From Terrihabitans soli (GTDB lineage: Bacteria > Pseudomonadota > Alphaproteobacteria > Rhizobiales > Methylopilaceae), in NCBI RefSeq assembly GCF_014191545.1, contig NZ_AP023361.1, positions 62,001-126,000 of the forward strand: a DNA stretch of 64,000 nt, written 5' to 3'. A program made the translations under genes and the position numbers. Of the stretch, positions 55,000 through 63,585 are shown piece after piece. The notes under the pieces were generated by a model. It had not been told where the DNA came from. It made no database searches and saw nothing but the letters and a program-made list of their open reading frames with translations. Each line of letters begins with the position of its first letter. The first letter of the stretch is position 1.

Positions 55000-55947
55000 G
55001 TGCTGAGCCGCGATGCCGACAGTCTTTACTGGCTCTCCCGATATGTGGAGCGCGCCGAAAATACGGCGCGCATTCTCGATGTCGCCTATCGCCTGGCGAC
55101 CATGCCCGCCTCTTACGGCCCGACCGACCACGGCAATGAATGGGAATCGGCGCTTCTGACGGCCTCGGCCTATGAGCCGTTCAAAGCCGCCTATAGCGAA
55201 GTGACGCCCGAAAACGTCATCGAGTTTCTCGTTCATTCCGACGCCAATCCCGTCTCGATCCGCAAATGCTTCGAGAATGCGCGGCAGAATGCGCGCGCGG
55301 TGCGCGGCTCGCTGACCTCGGAGATGTGGGAATCGATCAACGGCGCGTGGCTGGAAATGCGCCGCTTCAAGACGAAGGATTTCTCGCGCGATCAGCTTCC
55401 GAATTTTCTCAACTGGGTGAAGGAAGCGAGCCTGCGCTGCGACGGATCGGCGATGCGCACCATGCTGCGCTCGGACGCCTACTGGTTTACGCGGCTCGGC
55501 GTCTATATCGAGCGCGCCGACAACACCGCGCGCGTGCTCGATGTGAAGTATCACGTGCTCTTGCCGCGCGAGGCGGAAGTCGGCGGCGGCATCGATTATT
55601 ACCAATGGGCGGCGATCCTGCGCTCGGTGTCGGCGCTGGTCTCCTATCAATGGGTCTACCACCAGAATCTCAAGCCCTGGCTGGTTGCGGACTTTCTGAT
55701 GCTGAAACAGGAAATGCCGCGCTCGCTCGCCGCCTGCTATGCCGAACTGACGCGCAGGCTCGATGAGATTTCGCATCTGTATGGACGCGCGGGGCCGTCG
55801 CAGCGCCTTGCCCGGCAGATTCACGCCAAGCTTGCGAACGGCCGGATCGAAGACATTTTCCAGTCCGGCCTGCACGAATTTCTGCGCGAGTTCATCGACG
55901 ACAATAACAGGCTTGGCGCAGCCATCACCGATCAATATCTGATCTGA
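55000..55947 (+). CDS. alpha-E domain protein (DUF403)
   Basis: A 315-residue all-alpha protein. LSRDADSLYWLSRYVERAENTARILD at the start, RENARAVRGSLTSEMWE and GVYIERADNTARVLDVKY mid-sequence are diagnostic of the alpha-E family. Biochemical role unknown; always linked with the circularly permuted ATP-grasp. The GTG start lies four bases after the ATP-grasp stop, so it is coupled. Confidence 0.92.
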   Translation: MLSRDADSLYWLSRYVERAENTARILDVAYRLATMPASYGPTDHGNEWESALLTASAYEPFKAAYSEVTPENVIEFLVHSDANPVSIRKCFENARQNARAVRGSLTSEMWESINGAWLEMRRFKTKDFSRDQLPNFLNWVKEASLRCDGSAMRTMLRSDAYWFTRLGVYIERADNTARVLDVKYHVLLPREAEVGGGIDYYQWAAILRSVSALVSYQWVYHQNLKPWLVADFLMLKQEMPRSLAACYAELTRRLDEISHLYGRAGPSQRLARQIHAKLANGRIEDIFQSGLHEFLREFIDDNNRLGAAITDQYLI

Positions 55948-55949
55948 TC

Positions 55950-56768
55950 ATGCGTATTCGTATCAGCCACGACACGACCTATTCCTACGGCGCGCCGGTT
56001 AAATCGGCGATCCAGATTCTGCGTCTGACGCCCCGCAATCATGAGGGGCAGTTCGTTGCGCGCTGGAAGGTCGATATCGACGGCGAGGCGCGCATCGTCC
56101 GCCGTGAAGACTGGTATGGCAACATCACCCACAGCCTCAATATCGACGGTCCGGCGTCCGAGATCGGAATCAAGGTGTCCGGAGAGGTCGAAACGGAAGA
56201 TCAGGCCGGCCTTGTCCGCGGCACGGTCGAGCGCTTTCCGCCGGCATTGTTTCTGCGTCAAACCCAGCTCACAACAGCCGATGCCGCGCTCGCCGATTTT
56301 GCGGCGTCCGCGACGGCAGGCCCTGTGGGCGCGCTCGATAAGCTGCATGCGCTGATGCACGCGCTGCATGATCTTGTGACCTTCGACACCAACGCCACCG
56401 ATGTCGTCACGACGGCCGTGCAGGCTTTTCATGCCGGGCACGGTGTCTGCCAGGATTTCTCGCATATCTTCTGCGCGGCTGCGCGCAGCATCGGCATCCC
56501 GGCGCGCTATGTGTCGGGCTATCTGATGCGGCCCGGCACGATCGAGCAGGAGGCGAGCCATGCCTGGTCTGAGGCCTATGTGCCCGATCTCGGGTGGATA
56601 TCGTTCGACGCCGCCAATGCGATCTGCGCGACGGATCTTTATGTGCGCATCGCCATCGGCCTCGACTATCTCGAGGCGGCTCCCGTGCGCGGCTCCTATT
56701 ATGGGGCGGCCGAGGAGCATCTCGAAGTCAAACTGAGAATAGACGGCGCGCGGCAGACGCAGTCCTGA
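55950..56768 (+). CDS. transglutaminase-like (bacterial) family protein
   Basis: A 272-residue protein: an N-terminal beta-rich region (RISHDTTYSYGAPVKSAIQILRLTPR) and a papain-like core with catalytic Cys in GHGVCQDFSHIF and His in SHAWSEAYVPDLGWISFDA, with the Asp of the triad following. It may be a peptidase or an amide-forming enzyme rather than a true transglutaminase. Two bases separate it from the alpha-E stop. Confidence 0.93.
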   Translation: MRIRISHDTTYSYGAPVKSAIQILRLTPRNHEGQFVARWKVDIDGEARIVRREDWYGNITHSLNIDGPASEIGIKVSGEVETEDQAGLVRGTVERFPPALFLRQTQLTTADAALADFAASATAGPVGALDKLHALMHALHDLVTFDTNATDVVTTAVQAFHAGHGVCQDFSHIFCAAARSIGIPARYVSGYLMRPGTIEQEASHAWSEAYVPDLGWISFDAANAICATDLYVRIAIGLDYLEAAPVRGSYYGAAEEHLEVKLRIDGARQTQS

Positions 56769-56806
56769 TAATAAGAAGAGCGGCGAGGGTAGGGGGACGA
56801 ACTCGA

Positions 56807-57553
56807 ATGACTTATTGCGTCGGCATACTCGTTTCCGGCGGTCTCGTGATGATCGGCGATACGCGCACCAATGCCGGCATCGACAACATCGCGACCTTCC
56901 GCAAACTGCATTTGTTCGAGACGCCGGGCGAGCGCGTCGTCGGCATCGCGACCTCCGGCAATCTCTCGCTCAGCCAGTCGGTGCTGTCGCTGGTCAATGA
57001 GGGCATTCTCAACCCCGAGACAGGGCAGATCGAAACCCTGTTCAACGTACCGACCATGCTGGCCGCTGCTCATCTGATCGGCCGCGCCATGCGCAAGGTT
57101 TATGAGATCGACGGCGCGGCGCTCGAAGAGCACGGGCTGCATTTCGACATGAAGGTTCTGCTCGGAGGTCAGATCGGCGATCAGCCGCTGCGCCTCTTCC
57201 ACCTTTATTCCGAAGGCAATTCCATCGAGGCGACGCCGGATACGCCCTATCTGCAGATCGGCGAACCGAAATACGGCAAGCCTATCCTGGACCGCGCCAT
57301 TTCGCACGAAGTCGAGATCAGGGACGCGCTGAAGATCGGCCTGATCTCGATGGATTCGACGCTGCAGTCCAATCTTTCGGTGGGCCTGCCCATCGATATT
57401 CTGGTTATCCGCCGGGGCGAGCTGCAGGCGGCGGTGTACCACCGGATCGACGATCACGACGAGTATTTCCGCGATCTGCGCGAACGCTGGTCGAAGGCGC
57501 TGCGCGCCGCCCATCAAAGCATTCCCAATCCCCCCTACGCCGAACTGCTATAG
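56807..57553 (+). CDS. Anbu proteasome-like peptidase
   Basis: A 248-residue ancestral beta-subunit (Anbu/BPH). After removal of Met1 the N-terminal Thr2 would be the nucleophile; MIGDTRTNAGIDN and FRKLHLF supply Asp18 and Lys33, and GNLSLSQSV and DMKVLLGGQIGD are typical. Anbu forms open helical or ring assemblies and is linked to stress and nitrogen responses in some species; substrates are unknown. Last gene of the operon; ATG 56807 begins the conserved domain. Confidence 0.93.
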   Translation: MTYCVGILVSGGLVMIGDTRTNAGIDNIATFRKLHLFETPGERVVGIATSGNLSLSQSVLSLVNEGILNPETGQIETLFNVPTMLAAAHLIGRAMRKVYEIDGAALEEHGLHFDMKVLLGGQIGDQPLRLFHLYSEGNSIEATPDTPYLQIGEPKYGKPILDRAISHEVEIRDALKIGLISMDSTLQSNLSVGLPIDILVIRRGELQAAVYHRIDDHDEYFRDLRERWSKALRAAHQSIPNPPYAELL

Positions 57554-57653
57554 GCACATTTGAGTAACCGCCCTTGCGGCGTAAAAGTGCTGCGCACACA
57601 TCAGGCTGCAGACCGGTCCTTGAAGCCGGTTCCTGCCTGGAGACTTTTCCTAA

Positions 57654-58736
57654 ATGTCCGACAAGATTTTCACGCCGATCAAGATCGGCGCTATCGAAGC
57701 CAAGAACCGTATCGCCATGGCCCCGCTGACACGCAGCCGCGCTGTCGACGGCGATGTGCCGAACCCGCTCGCAATCACCTATTACAAGCAGCGGGCTCAG
57801 GCCGGCCTGATCGTATCCGAAGGCACGCAGATCCGCCCCGACGGCAAAGGCTATGTGACGACGCCCGGCATCTACTCGCCGGCGCAGATCGCGGGCTGGA
57901 AAAAGGTGACGGACGCGGTACACGAAGCCGGCGGCAAGATCGTTGCGCAGATCTGGCATGTCGGCCGCATTTCGCATCCCGACCACACGGGCGGCACGCA
58001 GCCGGTTGCGCCGTCCGCTGTGGCGGCCAACGCCAAGACGTTCATTTCATCGGGCGAGTTCGTGCCCGTCGCGGCGCCGCGCGCCCTGACGCTCGATGAA
58101 ATCAAACAGGTCGTCGCCGATTACGGCACGGCCGCCAAGAATGCGATTGCCGCGGGCTTTGACGGCGTCGAACTGCACGGCGCCAACGGCTATCTCATCG
58201 ATCAGTTTCTGCGCGACGGCGCCAACAAGCGTACGGACCAGTATGGCGGCTCGATCGAAAATCGCGTCCGCTTCATGACGGAAGCTGTCGATGCCGCCAT
58301 CGCGGCCATCGGCGCCGATCGCGTCGGCATCCGTCTGTCGCCGGTCACGCCCGCAAACGATCTGTCCGATTCCAATCCGCAGCCGCTCTTCGATCTGGCC
58401 GTGTCCGAGCTTTCGAAGCGCAAGATCGCCTTCCTGCATATGGTGGAAGGCGCGACCGGTGGGCCGCGTGACATCGTTCCGGATTTCGACTTCCAGAAGC
58501 TGAAAAAGCTCTTCGGCGGCGTCTACATCGCCAATAACGGCTTTGACGGCGAGATGGCCAAAAAGGCCATCGACAGCGGCGAGGCCGATATGGTGGCGTT
58601 CGGCAAATGGTTCATTTCGAACCCCGATCTCGTCGAACGCATCAAGACGAATGCGCCGCTTGCCGCGCCGGACAAGGATACGTTCTACGGCGGTGGCGCC
58701 AAGGGCTATACCGATTATCCGGCTTTGTCGGCCTGA
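57654..58736 (+). CDS. alkene reductase (old yellow enzyme family)
   Basis: A 360-residue FMN barrel enzyme reducing activated double bonds with NAD(P)H. IKIGAIEAKNRIAMAPLTRSRA at the start, QIWHVGRISHP, the FDGVELHGANGYLIDQFLRDG motif with catalytic His and Asn, and the RVGIRLSP and GGVYIANNGF ends are typical of NemA/XenA-type enzymes. It is likely involved in detoxification. Gene follows a hairpin that may end the Anbu operon. Confidence 0.93.
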   Translation: MSDKIFTPIKIGAIEAKNRIAMAPLTRSRAVDGDVPNPLAITYYKQRAQAGLIVSEGTQIRPDGKGYVTTPGIYSPAQIAGWKKVTDAVHEAGGKIVAQIWHVGRISHPDHTGGTQPVAPSAVAANAKTFISSGEFVPVAAPRALTLDEIKQVVADYGTAAKNAIAAGFDGVELHGANGYLIDQFLRDGANKRTDQYGGSIENRVRFMTEAVDAAIAAIGADRVGIRLSPVTPANDLSDSNPQPLFDLAVSELSKRKIAFLHMVEGATGGPRDIVPDFDFQKLKKLFGGVYIANNGFDGEMAKKAIDSGEADMVAFGKWFISNPDLVERIKTNAPLAAPDKDTFYGGGAKGYTDYPALSA

Positions 58737-58740
58737 CGAC

Positions 58741-59034
58741 ATGCGGCGCGAGGATCTCGCCACAGCGCTCCGGTACCTTGCGCCGCACATTCCCGAATTT
58801 GAGTTCGAGGCCGTTATCGATCACGCGATGATGAGCCCGACTTTGAGCCGGTCGGTACCCGAAACCGCGCTCTGGTTGTCGCTGACCGCCTATATCCGGC
58901 ACAATTTTACCGATTACGACGCTCTGCTCGACGACAACTATGACGTTGAGTCCGCCCGCCATTTCGTTCTGGACGCGATGAACGACAAACTGGCCGAATG
59001 GGGCGTCAAAAGGCGGATTTCGGACAAGGAATAA
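58741..59034 (+). CDS. DUF2293-like protein
   Basis: A 97-residue protein. The block ETALWLSLTAYIRHNFTDYDALLDDNYDVESARHFVLDAMNDKLAEWG closely follows the DUF2293 pattern as I remember it; no function is known. The ATG at 58741 is four bases after the old-yellow-enzyme stop, so it may be co-translated. Confidence 0.78.
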   Translation: MRREDLATALRYLAPHIPEFEFEAVIDHAMMSPTLSRSVPETALWLSLTAYIRHNFTDYDALLDDNYDVESARHFVLDAMNDKLAEWGVKRRISDKE

Positions 59035-59107
59035 TCCGAAAGCGTGATCTTCACGCCTTGTTCCGCCGCGCGAAAGCGCGCAAAATTGGCGGGTAAAAGA
59101 GGCCGTT

Positions 59108-60436
59108 ATGAACACCCCCGCAAATGCGCTCGACATGTCGAGCTTCTGGATGCCGTTCACCGCGAACCGGCAGTTCAAAAAAGAACCCCGTATCTTCGTC
59201 GGTGCCGAAGGCATGCACTACACGAAGGAAGACGGCACAAAGCTCATCGACAGCTCATCGGGCTTGTGGTGCGTCAATGCCGGGCACGGCCGCAAAGAGA
59301 TTGCCGACGCGGTCCACCGTCAGCTCCTGACGCTCGATTATTCGCCGGCCTTCCAGACGGGTCAGCCCGGCGCCTTCGATATGGCGGCGCGTGTCGGCCG
59401 TCTGGCGCCTAAAAATCTCGACCGCGTCTTCTTCGTCAATTCCGGTTCTGAAGCCGTCGACACGGCGCTGAAGATCGCGCTCGCTTATCACAAGGCGAAA
59501 GGCGAGAGCGGCCGCATCCGCTTTATCGGCCGCGAAAAGGGCTATAACGGCGTCGGCTTCGGCGGCGTTTCCGTCGGCGGTCTCGTCAATAATCGCCGCC
59601 AGTTCGCCGCGCAGCTTCTGCCCTCGGTCGATCATCTGCCGCACACTTTCGATCTCAAGAAGAATGCGTTCTCGCGCGGCCAGCCGGAACACGGCATCGA
59701 GAAGGCCGATGCGCTCGAAGGCATCATCGCGCTGCACGGCGCGGACACCATCGCCGCCGTCATCGTTGAGCCGGTCGCGGGCTCGGCGGGCGTTCTGCCG
59801 CCGCCGAAGGGCTATCTCGAGCGCCTGCGCGAGATTACGTCCAAGCACGGCATTCTTCTGATCTTCGACGAAGTCATTACAGGCTTCGGCCGCGTCGGCG
59901 CGCCGTTTGCGTCGCAGCGCTTCGGCGTCACGCCGGACATGATCACCTGCGCCAAAGGCATCACCAATGGCGTGCTGCCGATGGGCGCTGTGCTCGCCAG
60001 CCGCACGATTCACGATGCGCTGATGGTCGGCCCCGAAAGCGCGATGGAGCTGTTCCACGGCTATACCTATTCGGCGCATCCGACGGCCTGCGCCGCCGGT
60101 CTTGCAACGCTCGATATCTATGAGCGCGAAGGCCTTTTGACGCGCGTCAAGGATATCGAGAAATATTACGAGGACGCGGTGCATGCGCTGAAGGGCAAGC
60201 CGCATGTCATCGACATCCGGAATATCGGGTTGATGGCGGCGGTCGAACTTGCGCCGCGCGACGGCGCCCCCGGCGCACGCGGCTATGAGCTGCTGCAGGA
60301 TTGCTTCTACAATCACGGTCTGCACATCCGCACCACCGGCGACATCATTGCGCTGGCACCGCCGCTGATCGCCAAGACCTCCGATATCGACGATATTTTT
60401 GCCAAACTCGGTGCGGCGCTCGACCGCCTGAAGTGA
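59108..60436 (+). CDS. omega-amino acid (beta-alanine) aminotransferase, class III
   Basis: A 442-residue PLP enzyme. LIFDEVITGFGRVGAPF carries the cofactor Asp, and the PLP lysine is Lys283 in CAKGITNG; SSGLWCVNAGHGRKEI and NSGSEAVDTALKIALAYHKAKG are typical. Best guess is omega-amino acid:pyruvate (beta-alanine or gamma-aminobutyrate-like) aminotransferase, supported by the next gene, a semialdehyde dehydrogenase. Substrate specificity cannot be read directly. Confidence 0.9.
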   Translation: MNTPANALDMSSFWMPFTANRQFKKEPRIFVGAEGMHYTKEDGTKLIDSSSGLWCVNAGHGRKEIADAVHRQLLTLDYSPAFQTGQPGAFDMAARVGRLAPKNLDRVFFVNSGSEAVDTALKIALAYHKAKGESGRIRFIGREKGYNGVGFGGVSVGGLVNNRRQFAAQLLPSVDHLPHTFDLKKNAFSRGQPEHGIEKADALEGIIALHGADTIAAVIVEPVAGSAGVLPPPKGYLERLREITSKHGILLIFDEVITGFGRVGAPFASQRFGVTPDMITCAKGITNGVLPMGAVLASRTIHDALMVGPESAMELFHGYTYSAHPTACAAGLATLDIYEREGLLTRVKDIEKYYEDAVHALKGKPHVIDIRNIGLMAAVELAPRDGAPGARGYELLQDCFYNHGLHIRTTGDIIALAPPLIAKTSDIDDIFAKLGAALDRLK

Positions 60437-60447
60437 GAGCTTAGATC

Positions 60448-61944
60448 ATGAAGACCTATGGGCATTTCATTGCCGGCCGCCATGCGGCCGGCACGTCCGG
60501 CGTGACCGCCGATGTGTTCTGGCCGATGACCGGCGAGATCGCGGCAAAGGTCGCGCTCGCCGACAGCGCCGATGTCGACGCTGTCGTCGCCAGTGCGAAA
60601 GCCGCGCAACCGGCCTGGGGGGCAACCAATCCGCAGCGGCGCGCCCGCGTGCTGATGAAATTTCTCGATCTCGCCAATCAGGAGATCGACAGCCTGACCG
60701 ATCTTCTGGCGCGCGAGCACGGCAAGGTTCTGGCCGATGCGCGCGGCGATATTCAGCGCGGCCTCGAAGTCATCGAATTTGCGCTCGGTGCGCCGCAGCT
60801 GATGAAGGGCGAGTTCACCGAAGGCGCAGGTCCCGGAATCGATGTCTATTCGATGCGCCAGCCCTTGGGTGTCGTCGCCGGCATCACGCCGTTCAACTTT
60901 CCGGCGATGATCCCACTCTGGAAGGCCGGTCCGGCGATCGCCTGCGGCAACGCCTTTATTTTGAAGCCGTCCGAGCGCGATCCAGGTGTGCCCTTACGTC
61001 TCGCAGAACTCTTCATCGAAGCGGGCCTACCACCCGGCATCTTCAACGTCGTCAATGGCGGCAAGGATGCAGTCGATGCCCTGCTCGATCACAAGGACGT
61101 CGCGGCCATCGGTTTTGTCGGCTCGTCCGACATCGCGCACTATGTCTATGAGCGCGGCGCGCATAACGGCAAACGCGTACATGCGTTCGGCGGCGCAAAA
61201 AACCATATGATCATCATGCCCGATGCCGATATGAATCAGGCCGTCGATGCGATCATGGGCGCGGCTTACGGTTCGGCCGGGGAGCGCTGCATGGCGATTT
61301 CGGTTGCGGTTCCTGTCGGCAAGGCGACGGCGGATAAATTCATCGCCGCGCTCGCGCCCCGCGTCGAAGCCATCAAGATCGGGCCGTCGACGGATCCGCA
61401 GGCGGAAATGGGCCCGCTCGTGACGAAAGCCCATCTCGACAAGGTGCGCGGCTATGTCGATCGCGGTGTTGCGGAAGGCGCAAAGCTCGTGGTCGATGGA
61501 CGCAAGTTCAAAATGCAGGGCTATGAGAAAGGCTTTTATCTCGGCGCCTGTCTCTTCGACGATGTGACGAAGGATATGGACATCTACAAGGCCGAGATTT
61601 TCGGCCCCGTCCTCAGCGTTGTGCGCGCGAAGGATTATGACGAGGCGCTGCGCCTGCCGTCGGAAAACGAATACGGAAATGGTGTCGCCATCTTCACCCG
61701 TGACGGCGATGCGGCGCGCGATTTCGCGGCCAAAGTCAATGTCGGCATGGTCGGCGTCAATGTTCCGTTGCCGGTGCCGCTCGCTTACTACACCTTCGGA
61801 GGCTGGAAGCGCTCGGGCTTCGGCGATCTCAACCAGCACGGTCCGGATGCGTTCCGCTTCTACACCAAGACGAAAACCGTCACCTCGCGTTGGCCCTCCG
61901 GCGTCAAGGAAGGCGCCGAATTCGTCATGCCGTTGATGAAGTAG
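60448..61944 (+). CDS. mmsA: CoA-acylating (methyl)malonate-semialdehyde dehydrogenase
   Basis: A 498-residue aldehyde dehydrogenase family protein with catalytic Cys281 in GERCMAIS and the MMSDH hallmarks: REHGKVLADARGDIQRGLEVIEFA, SMRQPLGVVAGITPFNFPAM and FGGAKNHMIIMPDAD. It converts malonate or methylmalonate semialdehyde to acetyl-CoA or propionyl-CoA, with NAD and CoA. With the upstream aminotransferase it makes a short beta-alanine or valine catabolic operon. Confidence 0.95.
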   Translation: MKTYGHFIAGRHAAGTSGVTADVFWPMTGEIAAKVALADSADVDAVVASAKAAQPAWGATNPQRRARVLMKFLDLANQEIDSLTDLLAREHGKVLADARGDIQRGLEVIEFALGAPQLMKGEFTEGAGPGIDVYSMRQPLGVVAGITPFNFPAMIPLWKAGPAIACGNAFILKPSERDPGVPLRLAELFIEAGLPPGIFNVVNGGKDAVDALLDHKDVAAIGFVGSSDIAHYVYERGAHNGKRVHAFGGAKNHMIIMPDADMNQAVDAIMGAAYGSAGERCMAISVAVPVGKATADKFIAALAPRVEAIKIGPSTDPQAEMGPLVTKAHLDKVRGYVDRGVAEGAKLVVDGRKFKMQGYEKGFYLGACLFDDVTKDMDIYKAEIFGPVLSVVRAKDYDEALRLPSENEYGNGVAIFTRDGDAARDFAAKVNVGMVGVNVPLPVPLAYYTFGGWKRSGFGDLNQHGPDAFRFYTKTKTVTSRWPSGVKEGAEFVMPLMK

Positions 61945-61953
61945 ACCGCGCCT

Positions 61954-62337
61954 TCAGGCTTCGGTCTTCTCGGCGGTGATGTCCTGCTTGGTGCCGTACA
62001 GGCGATGCGGCACGCCGTCCCGATATTCGATATTGGCGGTAATGCGCACCCAGCGCGTTTTGCCAAGCGCGGTGTGGATTTCGAGATCGAGGGTGAAGCT
62101 TTCCTGCTTCTCGATCGCGCCGGCGCGGATCGTCTCGAGAGCGGCGCGCGACTCGTCCGTGTAGAAGCCGAGAGCTTCGCTGCGGGTGATGCGCATGCCG
62201 CGCGGCAGCTCGAAAAGGTCGTAGACCTCATCGCTCCAGGTGAGGTGTTCGAACGGCAGTTCGCATTCCCAGGTGCCGATGGCAGGTGTCGGAAGCGGCA
62301 TTGGCATAATCGCGAGACTGGTGCGGTCTTTGAGCAC
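61954..62337 (-). CDS. single-domain PAS protein
   Basis: A 127-residue protein with one PAS_3-like domain: GTWECELPFEHLTWSDEVYDLFELP, followed by ITRSEALGFY, LDLEIHTALGKTRWVRITANIEYRDGVPHRLYGTKQDITAEK. There is no output domain, so it could act as a ligand-binding partner or be a relic of a larger sensor. Converges on mmsA with a 9-bp gap. Confidence 0.85.
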   Translation of the reverse strand: MLKDRTSLAIMPMPLPTPAIGTWECELPFEHLTWSDEVYDLFELPRGMRITRSEALGFYTDESRAALETIRAGAIEKQESFTLDLEIHTALGKTRWVRITANIEYRDGVPHRLYGTKQDITAEKTEA

Positions 62338-62510
62338 TCAAGGCCCTCCCCAAAAGGCCGATTGATGATGCCTTACTAAAGTAGCAGGCGTGATTCTCCA
62401 ATGCGGCACGGTTGCACCTGCGGCGCAGCTCCTATGCGATTTTCCGGACGGTAGTGAGGTATATCGGCGATACCGGGGCAAAGAGCGCCGGCCAATCACG
62501 GAGTGGATTT

Positions 62511-63014
62511 GTGGAATCCGAGGAAGCCTCACCGCTGCGGGCGCTGGGACGCGAGAGCGAGACGGAGTTTCTTGCCCTCAACAACGCTCATGAGGCGGAG
62601 CTGTCCTTTCTGGATGCGGCGAGCCTGCGGGCGCTTCTCGACAACGCCTTTTACGCCCGGCGTATCGGCGGTCTCGACGCGGCGCTGATCGCGCTCGATC
62701 AGGCGCATCCGAGCTATGCCAGCCCGAACTATCTCTGGTACCGGTCCCGCTATGCACGCTTCATCTATGTCGACCGGGTCGTGGTCGCAGCTTCGGCGCG
62801 CGGCAAGGGTCATGCGCGGCGGCTTTATGCCGATCTGTTCGAGGAGGCCCGGAAAGCGGGGCACGATCTTATCGTGTGCGAGGTGAATATCGATCCGCCC
62901 AATCCGGCGTCCGACCGATTCCACACGTCCTTGGGCTTTGAAGAAGTCGGTGCGGCCGAGATTCATGGTGGCACCAAAACCGTCCGCTATCTGGCGCGAA
63001 GGCTCGGGGCTTAA
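62511..63014 (+). CDS. GNAT family N-acetyltransferase
   Basis: A 167-residue acetyltransferase: FIYVDRVVVAASARGKGHARRLYADLF has the acetyl-CoA-binding RGKGHA loop, and CEVNIDPPNPASDRFHTSLGFEEVG the late C-terminal motif. The start is a GTG with GGAGTGG before it; a longer frame begins at 62412 but lacks a site. Its stop overlaps the stop of the decayed reductase gene on the other strand. Confidence 0.85.
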   Translation: MESEEASPLRALGRESETEFLALNNAHEAELSFLDAASLRALLDNAFYARRIGGLDAALIALDQAHPSYASPNYLWYRSRYARFIYVDRVVVAASARGKGHARRLYADLFEEARKAGHDLIVCEVNIDPPNPASDRFHTSLGFEEVGAAEIHGGTKTVRYLARRLGA

Positions 63015-63345
63015 GCCGGCACGTAAGTCAGCATGCGTACGTACTTTCCGATGCGGTCTGAGTCACGAGGCGAAGCCGCGGTCGCGGTCGCGGTCGCGGT
63101 CCGACCAAATATCGCTTGCGTTTGTCGATCACGACGGGATGCAGGTAGATGCGATACTCATCGATCAGGCCAAGTTCCGTGAGGTTTTGCGCCAGCGTCG
63201 GGCTGCCAACCTTGATCTCGCGCTCGTCTGCGTTCCATTCGGGATGCTCGTCGTCCCAATGCGTATAATCCCGTATCGGCGCAAACCCCGTATGGCCGAC
63301 ATGGCCGTCGAGCGACCGGTTCATTCCGAAGACGAGTTTCGCCAC
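63011..63345 (-). pseudogene. decayed dihydrofolate-reductase/RibD C-terminal-domain protein
   Basis: Start MAKLVFGMNRSLDGHVGHTGFAP and the LTELGLIDEYRIYLHPVV block match the reductase family of about 175-190 residues. Two stretches of the family, one after GFAP and one after NADERE, are missing. At the 3' end, the first frame ends RLRLVTQTASESTYAC, but a one-base shift near 63061-63066 restores SDRIGKYVRMLTYVPA with a stop at 63011-63013. A hexanucleotide repeat disturbs the RPRP region. These lesions indicate a pseudogene. Confidence 0.8.
63078..63101. repeat. GCGGTC hexanucleotide repeat, four copies
   Basis: Four perfect tandem copies of GCGGTC at 63078-63101 inside the decayed gene, giving repeated Arg-Pro on the minus strand. 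Slippage probably expanded it after selection was lost. Confidence 0.85.
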
Positions 63346-63585
63346 GCCGATTTCCTTTCTTCGCGCAGCCCGACGCTGCGCGTTAACGGACCGTCGTGGC
63401 TTCAGGATTTATCTTTGGCGATCGGGACGACATCAATGGGCGTGCCGACACATCTCTGTTGATCGCGGTTTTTACGTACCTGCGAACCAATGGGCTCTAA
63501 ACTTGCCCTTAACTTCGGTCGGTCATTTGGATCAGCAGTGGCTTCGCGCGACCTATACCTGCAGTAGCTTAAGAGTGGCATATCC

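Noticed and set aside
57554-57653. Nested pairings GCAC...GTGC and CCGC...GCGG as a terminator of the Anbu operon
   Set aside because: No T-run follows and the arms are short, so termination cannot be claimed.
63078-63101. Tandem GCGGTC as a CRISPR-like or regulatory array
   Set aside because: Units are six bases without spacers; it fits slippage inside a decayed gene.
63505-63525. TAAA-N7-TTAAC before motA as a CtrA site
   Set aside because: Only one half matches the consensus and there is no second support.
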